From Albugo candida (Eukaryota; Oomycota; Peronosporomycetes; Albuginales): 64,000 nt of DNA. Shown piece after piece: positions 49,601 through 60,731 of this stretch. Positions within the stretch are counted from its first letter, which is position 1. Each line of letters starts with the position of its first letter. The notes under the pieces were generated by a model. The model was not told the origin of the DNA. It saw nothing but the letters and a program-made list of their open reading frames with translations, and searched no databases. A program made the translations under genes and the position numbers. The DNA is taken from contig JBDOQK010000037.1 in the NCBI GenBank assembly GCA_040437565.1, forward strand, positions 1 to 64,000. The letters run 5' to 3'.

Positions 49601-51909
49601 ACGCAGATATGCAGTTCTGAGCTATTTGAAGGCCGATAAGAATTCAACCTTCCATTAGCATTTAGCTCATGAAACATGACGAATTGCTCTCCACACGTGA
49701 CAGCTTCAAATCCATCTTGACTCAGAGCGCACGCCAAGACGCGCTTTGCGACGGGTCCCGCCCGTCCACTGGAAAGGATTCGTTGATTGTTCCAGTCCCA
49801 TAACATGAGGAAGCTGCTTATACCAGAGCCAATCGCTAGTACCAGATTGTCGACAGACTTTGCAACAGGATTCATACGGGCGCTATGAGAGGCATTCATA
49901 GCCCGAATCGTGTGCCCTCCATGCTGATAGCCTTCGTTTCCGGTTGTATAAGTCGCACAGAAGGAGAGTAAGGATACGTGCCGACCCAAAGAGCCATTTC
50001 TAAAGATGGCTAAGCGCTGTAATGTGGCGACATCCCACACATGTATTTGAGATATCAATGGGCTGTGTGAGCCAGAGAGTGCTCCATCACCTGTCACGAT
50101 AATCTCCATGCTGCTGTTTGTACGCAAACATGTGATATCCTGGCGATGACCGCAGTAGTATCGTTGAGTATGGGTTCTTGGTGAGTATATAATCGCATAT
50201 TTCGAGATAAAGTACGCGACATCTCCTCCAAGAACAAAACAGCACCACTCTCGACATGCCTTTCCATTAGTTCCGTAAATCCAGTCAAGCTCCAGATTCA
50301 CATTCGGTGAAGGATTTGTACATTTTTCGCGTTGCTGAGAGGCACACGGCATGAAGGGATGAAACTTCGAGTCATATACTTCAGGTAGATGCATATCGAC
50401 ACCACCAGAGCTTTCATAAATCTCATGCTCAATATCAGAATCGGTGTCCTCTGTTTTCGAAAAGTCCTTTTGACTAGAATCGATGGAGATTTCACCCACC
50501 ATGCTCAAGCGTTCGATCGACAACATCAAAGATCGATGAGCACGAGCCCAGAGAATGAATTCTTCAGGCTGTAGCATCTTATTTTGATCTCGATCGAAAT
50601 ANNNNNNNNNNNNNNNNNNNNNNNNNNNNNNNNNNNNNNNNNNNNNNNNNNNNNNNNNNNNNNNNNNNNNNNNNNNNNNNNNNNNNNNNNNNNNNNNNNN
50701 NGCACAGAAGGAGAGTAAGGATACGTGCCGACCCAAAGAGCCATTTCTAAAGATGGCTAAGCGCTGTAATGTGGCGACATCCCACACATGTATTTGAGAT
50801 ATCAATGGGCTGTGTGAGCCAGAGAGTGCTCCATCACCTGTCACGATAATCTCCATGCTGCTGTTTGTACGCAAACATGTGATATCCTGGCGATGACCGC
50901 AGTAGTATCGTTGAGTATGGGTTCTTGGTGAGTATATAATCGCATATTTCGAGATAAAGTACGCGACATCTCCTCCAAGAACAAAACAGCACCACTCTCG
51001 ACATGCCTTTCCATTAGTTCCGTAAATCCAGTCAAGCTCCAGATTCACATTCGGTGAAGGATTTGTACATTTTTCGCGTTGCTGAGAGGCACACGGCATG
51101 AAGGGATGAAACTTCGAGTCATATACTTCAGGTAGATGCATATCGACACCACCAGAGCTTTCATAAATCTCATGCTCAATATCAGAATCGGTGTCCTCTG
51201 TTTTCGAAAAGTCCTTTTGACTAGAATCGATGGAGATTTCACCCACCATGCTCAAGCGTTCGATCGACAACATCAAAGATCGATGAGCACGAGCCCAGAG
51301 AATGAATTCTTCAGGCTGTAGCATCTTATTTTGATCTCGATCGAAATACGCGAAAGCGTCATTTGCCAATTGTATTGGGCTCAATGGCTCCGGCGCTGAA
51401 TTGTTCATATTCACAAACGATTGAATACCCGAACTAACCGATGACAGCAGTAAGACGACTTCTGCAAGTGTCAATGAGCCGTTCCGATTAAAGTCGAAAA
51501 AGCTGAATGCGACTAGATTCATGACACAATGAGTAAAGAAGCGTACACATAGGAAGCTTACAATGTGCTTTCTCCTCAAAAGATGCTCGATTTACACAAG
51601 TGAGAGCCGCAATAAATTCCAGCCCGTCAATGCGATCGTCATGATTTCGATCTAGAAACTCAAATACCTCGTCGGATGTGACCTTTTCTGAGCCTTTTGT
51701 GAGCAGCAGATAACGAAATTGAGTTTTCGTGATCGCGAAACCCGGCATTGATCTGAAAATCTCGACAAATTGCGTAATATCAGCCAGAGACCCTGCATGC
51801 CCATTAACGCCAACTTTGCTCACAAGACGATAGACTCACATGTTGCAAAATCTCGGGTTTCTCGGCTCAAAAAAGCAGCCTCACTCGAGTCGGAAGCGCC
51901 TGCGCCCAT
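43678..51909 (-). CDS. giant EF-hand/EML-like WD40 protein, probably myristoylated
   Basis: The gene starts at 51909 in a 70-base exon (51840..51909), followed by 51562..51792 and a long exon from 51512 to 43678. Introns are 47 and 49 bp. The long exon crosses the N gap at 50602..50701 and an artificial 647-bp repeat. Collapsing them gives 2462 residues. The N-terminus MGAGASDSS fits an N-myristoylation site. Three EF-hand loops follow (DRNHDDRIDGLE at 71-82, DFNRNGSLTLAE at 107-118, DRDQNKMLQPEE at 158-169). Near 258-270 is LDWIYGTNG, as in the HELP motif of EML/EMAP microtubule-binding proteins, then many WD40 repeats to the C-terminus, spaced as in EML5/EML6, which have several tandem modules. 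A calcium-responsive microtubule or axoneme protein anchored to membrane is the likeliest reading. Confidence 0.85.
49955..51348. other. 100-N gap with identical 647-bp flanks inside the EML-like gene
   Basis: Positions 50602..50701 are N. Bases 49955..50601 equal 50702..51348. The repeat plus gap (747 bp) happens to be divisible by three, so the inflated frame stays open and appears as a longer protein with a repeated EF-hand and WD40 section. It is an unmerged overlap. Confidence 0.95.
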
Positions 51910-51985
51910 GACTGAAGAGTCGGTGAAGGAAGAAGATAAAAGATCGAATGGAAAGCGCTGATGTATTATTTATGGGTTTTGTATC

Positions 51986-52663
51986 CTATTCTTCCTCTTT
52001 TACGCCCTTCTGGCAAACATAAATGTAATGCACCGAATTTGCGTCCGCTTCCGTCACTGGAACAGCACTTATTGTTGGCTTTGGCACTGTGTGGACCGTG
52101 ACCTTCCAACCATTTTCCTTGTTTTCTAAATAGGTCAGACGATTGTCGGGTATTCCGTAAGAAATGACAAAATAAACTCCGTCTGGCTTCAACACGCGAT
52201 GGATTTCTTGACACATTTTGGAGATGTTGGCTGTGGATCCCTCTCCACACAAAATGGAGTCCATAGTTCCTTTATCAACGACTGCGTCGTAACTCTCGTC
52301 AGAGAATTCCAAACTGCAAATATCCATTTTCAGCCACTGTAAGCTTTCCGCACGATCTTCGTATTTTTTGCTCATTTGTTCCGTCACGACAGACGAAATA
52401 TCAATATTTACGATTTTTTGATAACCATCATTCACCATCTCCTCGGATAATCTCGAATTACCTGCACCAGCCATGAGAATAGCGTCCGTTTTCTTCACAT
52501 ATTGCGTCAAGAGATCTTTAAGACCTCCATACCGCTGGTACCAGTCGAATTGTTCTGCGTCTCTACAAAGCGAAGAAAATTAAGATTGGATGGTGCTCGC
52601 GGTATTGACAACATACTTTTCATAACGTTCATCCCAGTACGAAGCTTTCCCGTATTGTGCCAT
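51986..52663 (-). CDS. EEF1AKMT4-like class I methyltransferase
   Basis: Two exons (52617..52663 and 51986..52562; 54-bp intron, GTATGT donor) encode 207 residues. The N-terminal YWDERY followed by DWYQRYGGLKDLL, the SAM-binding glycine motif MAGAGNSRLSEEM (about 46-58), NIDISSVV, LKMDICSLEF and DKGTMDSILC match the eEF1A lysine methyltransferase family (EEF1AKMT4 and the METTL13 N-terminal half). The likely substrate is a lysine of elongation factor 1A in the cytosol, but the exact lysine cannot be read from sequence. It lies 76 bp downstream of the EML-like gene's start on the same strand, and is divergent from the small gene at 52782. Confidence 0.88.
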
Positions 52664-52781
52664 TTCTTTCCTCACAAATTGATGCGGTTGGTTGCCTCTA
52701 GGGTCGAGTGAAAGATTTCAAGGAAAGACGTTCTGAGGCGTTCTGGAACTTCTACACGGTAACTACCGGTACTTTAGCGGT

Positions 52782-53102
52782 ATGAACGACGACGATGACG
52801 TGCCGCTTTTGTATGCAAACATCAATAGCCGAGCGGATGGACAATGCGACATCGATTTGAGCGCATTGGCCACGTTTATGGAAAGCAGCGGTGATGAACA
52901 GGAGGAATGTAGTGCGAATGAGCATCCACATGTATCTAGTAGATCGAAGTCTCAGCCCAAAATAGCTCCAAAGCAAAAAGGAAAACATCCCCGCATCAAA
53001 CCCAAACGATGTCGAAAACCGTATTCTCTAAAAGAAACTTCATCCAGCGATTCAAACGATAGGAAAAAGTTCCGAATGTGTATATCTGCGTTGACACTAT
53101 AG
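52782..53102 (+). CDS. small acidic/basic protein of unknown function
   Basis: A single frame of 106 residues opens at an ATG 118 bp from the divergent methyltransferase start. The first half is acidic (MNDDDDVPLLY, SSGDEQEE) and the second half strongly basic (KQKGKHPRIKPKRCRKP), the usual make-up of a nuclear or nucleolar protein. A Ser-rich acidic patch follows. No domain was recognised. It is followed 82 bp later by the CCDC97 gene on the same strand. The last few codons could be intron read-through. Confidence 0.55.
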   Translation: MNDDDDVPLLYANINSRADGQCDIDLSALATFMESSGDEQEECSANEHPHVSSRSKSQPKIAPKQKGKHPRIKPKRCRKPYSLKETSSSDSNDRKKFRMCISALTL

Positions 53103-53184
53103 AAATCTGAACAAATCCACAATCGTCATTCTTTATAATATAATAAAGAGATTCTATCTGGCTATTCATGTAATTCCAGCATAA

Positions 53185-53802
53185 ATGGATTCTTTGGATG
53201 CGTTTATGGCGACATTAGACGTTCCTAACAAACATACTCCTGTACCAACGTCTTGTCATCGAAAAATCTCAAACGCGTGCCCATCAAACCGGAATATTAC
53301 GAGAAATCGACGATATCGACGTCTTCAACAGCTCCTTATAGATGATAAGGAGCATTTTGTAGATAATCAATGGTATTTTTCCGACCAAAGCATGAAAGAA
53401 CGAGAACCAGCACTGTATCATTTATACGTCGGACGGTATATCGAAACAAGTCACAAAGCACAAGAACAGCTCTACAAAGTCGCCGACAAAAACTCTCTTT
53501 TACTTTCATCGTTTTTGATTGATACGTACGATCGAAAAGAATTGATGCAACGGCGCTCTTGCGAAGAAAGGCGATGGTCTCAGAAACACCCTCGACAGCA
53601 CGAGGTAGACACACAAGACGACGAAAGAATCAGTCAACGTCGTCAGGAACTCGTCGATTTGATGTCGCAGCGATTTTTGGACGGTTTGGATCACGAGTAT
53701 ATCGATTATGAGACAATCGATGCAAACACCGATCTTGATGATTCTGAGCAGCAAGAGCGAGACGAGCAAGATGCTTATTTCGAACAATGTGATGCTGAAT
53801 AA
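53185..53802 (+). CDS. CCDC97-family protein
   Basis: The 205-residue frame has the C-terminal signature of the CCDC97 (DUF2052) family: a helix with LVDLMSQRFLDGLDHEYIDY followed by ETIDANTDLDD and an acidic tail. The conserved central region with YVGRYIE is also visible. Human CCDC97 associates with the SF3B part of the U2 snRNP, so a role in splicing is the family-based expectation. The protein is shorter than human (about 340), lacking most of the N-terminal region. It is convergent with EDC4, with 56 bp between stops. Confidence 0.75.
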   Translation: MDSLDAFMATLDVPNKHTPVPTSCHRKISNACPSNRNITRNRRYRRLQQLLIDDKEHFVDNQWYFSDQSMKEREPALYHLYVGRYIETSHKAQEQLYKVADKNSLLLSSFLIDTYDRKELMQRRSCEERRWSQKHPRQHEVDTQDDERISQRRQELVDLMSQRFLDGLDHEYIDYETIDANTDLDDSEQQERDEQDAYFEQCDAE

Positions 53803-53858
53803 AGTGTCATTGATATATTGAGCTCAATAATGTCTTTCACTCAAATGTTGGCTTGTTT

Positions 53859-56800
53859 TTAGCGGAGGCAGCTAAGCATGGAATTGAGAATGTGATGCAG
53901 AAGCGTAAACTGAGAATCCCGCTCGTCTTCCGGAATTTGATTCATTGACTCTTTCAATTCATGTAATACATCGGGAACGAAGACGGCAATGGAAGCATCC
54001 GTAGTGTCCATGACAAGTAAAGCTTCCCTCAGCCATGATAATTTGATCGGCCATTCAGTGCTCAAATCAGCGCCAAGCTGTTGCACAAGACATAGAACAA
54101 GCATTTGGGATAGCTTGATGGGACGACAGCATAAAACTGTGCGTGGATCCAAATCACGGCATGTGAAGACCACAAGTTCCACGTTCTGTGCACCCAGCGC
54201 CTAAGCAAGAATACCGCTGTCAGTTGGTCACAGCTGATTAGTCAAAACAGAGGTTGCCTACCATTTGAAATGCTTGCTCATAGTCTTCATTTTGTAGAAA
54301 CTGTGTTACTTCCTCCTTGAGCTTGTCCAAATAGTTTTCCTCGGGACCTTGAACGGCAGAATCGACCTTGACTGTGACGCTATTACTCGCATCCAGATCG
54401 TTTAATTTGTTCCCAAGAGAGTCGACGGATTCTCGAAGATGCTGTAACTCAAGCTGGATGCTTTGTAAACTCTGTACTCCTTGCGTACTTGATTCAACGG
54501 CGCTCTGAGCTCCCTTTACAAAAGTGTCACTGATCTGCTCAAACATTTTTTGTGTGGCAGCCTGGAACGAAGGAATTATGATGTCTTGGAAGCACTCGCG
54601 GAAAGAGTTGCGGATGGGTTGACGAACGTCTTCCACAAGTTTTCCAACCATACTTTTCATGCTCTTGTCCACCTGTCCGGGGACCGCTGTCGCAACTGTA
54701 TGATTGAGTTTTGCCTCCATTTTGGGCAGTAAAGTATCTGATATGCTGCTCTGAAAGCTTTTACATACAGGCTCCTTGAAACTGTGCTCCATTGTATGCA
54801 TCACGATACGACCCATCGCGGGAACTAATATCGACTGGACTTGTCGCTGTAAAGTCCGCTCAATTTGGGTCCCGATTCGCGTTTCCAATGTTTTGCCAAG
54901 TCTGTCAATCAGAATTTGCTGCTGATGGAGCAGATTCTGGTCACGTTGTGTTTGTTTAGCTTCCATCATTTTCAGATACGTAAGTATCTGTTGTGTATCG
55001 CCTCCAAAATCATCAATAGATGCACCCAATTGACTGGAAGTATCTTCGTGAATTGCTTTCCCAGAGGAAGTTGGAGATGAGTCAGTGATGTGGTGCGGAA
55101 GCCTAGGATACGTCAGAGACCGACACGAGCCGTGCTCGCTTCCACTGGTCGAAGGAATTGTGGGTAAAAGACGCGGATTTGGTGGAGTTGTAGCCAGTCG
55201 TGGTGGCGTCGTTGACGTGATCAACGAGCCATCGTTGTCACCTAAACGTTCAGCATCGGTCATGGTGTCGGCGTTGACCCCAATTTGATCGTTTGTATCG
55301 TACGAGTAAGATAATCTTGTGCTTGCATGTGAAGATTCTGAGGTTGGTTGGTACGATAGCGCATCCTCCCTTGTTACTGAGCCGACAGTCTGACCCAAAA
55401 CATTATCTAAAAGCGGTTCTTGAGTAGTAGACTCTTCTTGCATACTCTCCACCTCACTCTGAGATTCAAGACTCTGAGAATAACAAGCGCTTGGAGTTAT
55501 ATTATATCGCTGGATAGCTTCAGTTTGCACACAATACAAATGCATATTTGCTTGATCGGGACTGGATGTAAGTGATTCTTGCTGATGATGTACTTCCATT
55601 GATAAGATCGGATACGCCAATGTGAATTCCGTCGCGCTGTCAATATATCGTACCATTCCACCCCGTATCATCGTCGATCCGATATGAAAAACAGTGAGAA
55701 TTGGTTTCTTTCGACTTGCAACAAACAAAAGACCGGATGTCGAATCGAGTAACAGCTCATTTGAAATTGTATCAGATGCATCTGCGTCTTGAGAGGACCT
55801 TAGCTTGATGGTCTGATCACAGGCTGGTTGCATAGATTCTGTCAAAGCGGCATTCCAAAACGCAATCTGCCGATTTCCGTCACCACCAAGAACAAGAGTT
55901 GCTGGCTTATACGGCTCAGAATGGTGGAAAAATACGCTTGTGACAGCTTTTCCATTGAATGGTTCAAATTGATGCACAAAATGGCCATTCTGATTGTCAA
56001 GAAGACCGCCAACACGAAAAATCCGAACTAATCCATCACTTCCAGCAGTAATGACACATTCTCCATCCATCGAGAACGTAAAATCGTGCATTACACCATC
56101 TGGTTGAGTGCATGTGATACTACTCTCACTAATGTTATCGGAGTCCGATCCAGAGCTACTGAAGGATTTCAGGTTTATAACATACACTTTGCTCCCATCC
56201 GCAGCTCCTATTTTATCACTACTTTGTGGATGCCATTTGATTAATCGAGTTTCACACGCAATCACTTTATTGACTGTGAAAGTCAAAGGATCTGGCTGCA
56301 TATCCCAAATAATAATCTTGTTATCGGTTGCCGTGCTGCATAAGAGATTACTTTGTGGCTGAAAAAAAGCCAAATCTACCACTTGGTGATTCTCATGTCT
56401 TCTCAGCAAGCAACGATCGACTGATGTTTGACTAATGACCCGAATCAGACCATTTCGAATTGGGTACGATATGAACTGATTGTTCACGCTAACGAGCTTC
56501 CCGGTCTCGTGACCTCTAACGGACTGGTATAGAGTTATCGGTGTGACCTCAAGATTCTGTGTAGCGCATTCTTCAGAAATGCTGTGTTCAATCTGCTCTC
56601 GGTATGGAAACTTCAGTCCAGGATGATTCAGTGTGTCTTGGTTCGAACTCATTGAATTCATCGCACTGGTTCTGCTTGTTACACTTTCGTTTGGACCCGA
56701 TGATTGCATTCCTCCGTTTCCCAGAGACATGTCTGACACAAGTCTTGCATTTCCGCTATTAGGAGGTGTGAAAGTGAAGCTCTTATGCATCAAATTTTGG

Positions 56801-57075
56801 CTCTGTGACTGCAATAAAGCATCGGGATAAAGCTGCGAATGTGTGTAGAATTTACTAATTCTGTTCTCGCTTGTCGAAGTGTGCGCAGAGGAAGAAAACG
56901 AGTGAGTTGCGGAATTAACTGTTTGGCTTTGGGATGGCATTGCCGACAAGTTTGAATTACTGAGTTGAGGCCGATTTATCGAAGAGTAGGGAGAAGGAGG
57001 AAGAGGGGGAAGAGGAGGAGGATTTGGGTCTTCCAAGTTGCTCTGTGAGCCGGTTGATGAGTTGTTATACGACAT
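53859..57075 (-). CDS. EDC4: EDC4/Ge-1 enhancer of mRNA decapping
   Basis: Two exons (54262..57075 and 53859..54200, 61-bp intron) encode 1051 residues. After a Ser/Pro-rich N-terminus, a WD40 domain covers about 190-520, with the family's opening block (LVSVNNQFISYPIRNGLIRV, then LLRRHENHQVVDLAFF). A long Ser-rich linker follows, then a helical coiled-coil region (about 690-930) and the conserved C-terminal alpha-helical domain, including the second-exon segment VELVVFTCRDLDP and LSWLREALLVMD. EDC4 is the scaffold of P-bodies and activates decapping by DCP2. The intron falls at the boundary FQM/ALG, matching the AFQ-AL run of other EDC4 proteins. Confidence 0.93.
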
Positions 57076-57335
57076 TTACGCTTGACGGAATACTCGCTAA
57101 TGTCCGTCACGTGTTCCTCGATGAAATGAGATTTTATTTGAGTAAACACTGTGAATGCTAACAGTCACAAGAATATTTGTCTACAAAACTAGTACACATC
57201 CGGTAGGTTTACTACAATGTTAGCCTTCTTACCTCGCATTTTTACACAAAAGAATGCGAAATGCGCTTGATGATGTGGCGATGCACTGAGACCCCAAAAA
57301 GCTCGAAAACGGTGACTATCATATTCAACTATCGT

Positions 57336-58799
57336 TCAGCTACAACGCAGAAAAGGTAAGGAGCGCATGTTATCATCTTTATCGAATAAATCGTTCGCTA
57401 TGGCTAAGAGCGAGTTATAACGAAGCATACTTTCAGTTTGACTCCATCCTCCAAATTTCACATATTCAATTTCCAATCCCACTGCCAAAGCAATCAGCAT
57501 TTCTGATGACAGTAGAGATTCCGAAGATGTGGTTTCCATGACGATTGAGCATCCCACATTATGAGCATAGCGAACAGATTCTATGAATTCGGAAACTGTC
57601 GTATATTGTCCCAGACTCAGCACCAATGGCATAGGACTACTTTTATCGAGATTCTTAATAGACTCGGGACTGATTCTGCGTGCAATAAGTGTAAATGACG
57701 GGTCGATTTGAGCCAATTTGGTATCTCTCATTTTATCCTCAAGCGCACTCAATGCTGAAATGTCCATAGCATCAAACGGTAGAATGATAGAAGATAGAGG
57801 CAAAGCTTCAATTATTTCATCAATTTTGTCAATTTGATCACCTTTTGCAACTCCTAAATCCGTTTGAACTTGATCAGAGTTGACAAAAACGTTCAATCCG
57901 ATTTGCAAACATTCTTCGGCGCGCTGCTGATCAGAGGATGTGCAGGGCGATTGCATCAAACTTTTTAGACATTCGATGAGGTTCACATCTTGGAACGACA
58001 AAGCGTGACACGCAGTGCCCGACTTACTTAGGCTTACTTTGCCTTGTTTCAAATGTAGTGCCAAAGTTGCTATCATCTTAGAGCTCAAGTCCAAAGCTCT
58101 ATATATACTTTTCACATTATGGGGTACAAGAAAGATTTCCTGCAGTAGCGTAGAAGCTGCGGTGTTTTCCAAAAGATTGATGATCGGTATTGGAATGCGT
58201 AGCTTTTCGGTTGGAATAGCTGCTAATGCAGCAATGAAATGAACGAGCTCAGTGCCTTCAATTTTAGCACCTGCTTCCAGGACTGCAAGGGAGGTGGCTA
58301 AACAGGTTGCATTGCCAATGATAGGTACAATACTCTGTAAGATCGAGTCAACTCGCGTCTGATCTGTCAGTATGATATCATTGCGCGCCAACTTTTGTTC
58401 AAGTACTTGCTGCATTTCCTCGGTACTTGATGTGTCATTCAAATCGCTTTCCCCATCAGGAGTACTGGAAGCAGTACACCACGGATCAGAAGTTGATATT
58501 GTCACATCCACCGAAAATCTACAGGTTTGGAGTCGAACCATTATAGCAGAACGACCTTCACAGCTGAAAGAGTCAATCAATTTGATTCCGATAAGCCGTT
58601 TCTGGGATGTTGACTGTGCATCGAGCAACTTTGCAAGCTCAGCGTATGGGTCCTCAGAGCGCTTTATGAGAACTGAGTTCAAAACTTCATTCAAAGTCTG
58701 CTCAATATTATTGACGCGGAGATACTCTTCGGTCACTTCACGTTCATTGATCGCAAACGCTGTCAGACCATCGGTCGGGTTCATCCCGTGTCCTTTCAT
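57336..58799 (-). CDS. enolase-4-like protein
   Basis: A single exon encodes 487 residues. The N-terminus (20-60) has a short DPY30/RIIa-like helix pair (IEQTLNEVLNSVL and DPYAELAKLL), and the rest is a divergent enolase: GRSAIMVRL, ALPLSSIILPFDAMD and, near the end, EIEYVKFGG with a Lys at 448 that lines up with the enolase catalytic Lys396, then ESMLRYNSLLAIAND. The SHRSGE substrate loop of true enolase reads METTSSES here, so activity is doubtful. This combination is that of ENO4, a sperm-flagellum enolase relative. Oomycete zoospores are flagellate, which suits it. It is head-to-head with the CDKL5-like kinase, with 168 bp between start codons. Confidence 0.8.
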   Translation of the reverse strand: MKGHGMNPTDGLTAFAINEREVTEEYLRVNNIEQTLNEVLNSVLIKRSEDPYAELAKLLDAQSTSQKRLIGIKLIDSFSCEGRSAIMVRLQTCRFSVDVTISTSDPWCTASSTPDGESDLNDTSSTEEMQQVLEQKLARNDIILTDQTRVDSILQSIVPIIGNATCLATSLAVLEAGAKIEGTELVHFIAALAAIPTEKLRIPIPIINLLENTAASTLLQEIFLVPHNVKSIYRALDLSSKMIATLALHLKQGKVSLSKSGTACHALSFQDVNLIECLKSLMQSPCTSSDQQRAEECLQIGLNVFVNSDQVQTDLGVAKGDQIDKIDEIIEALPLSSIILPFDAMDISALSALEDKMRDTKLAQIDPSFTLIARRISPESIKNLDKSSPMPLVLSLGQYTTVSEFIESVRYAHNVGCSIVMETTSSESLLSSEMLIALAVGLEIEYVKFGGWSQTESMLRYNSLLAIANDLFDKDDNMRSLPFLRCS

Positions 58800-58967
58800 T
58801 CAGCTTCGGCCGATTCTATTGTATGGCGCTGTCGAATACTATAGGAGGCGCCCACCTAATTTGTCGTTACATTTTTATGAAGTGGCGGTAAGGCGTTGTC
58901 ATGTCCATTGGATTCATCAAATTATAGCTTTTGTTGAGGACATAAGATCGCACCGAAGACATTCGAA

Positions 58968-60731
<1,764 letters not shown>

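Noticed and set aside
50094-51242. Tandemly repeated short frames suggesting a duplicated domain
   Set aside because: They come from the 647-bp identical flanks of an assembly gap, not a real duplication.
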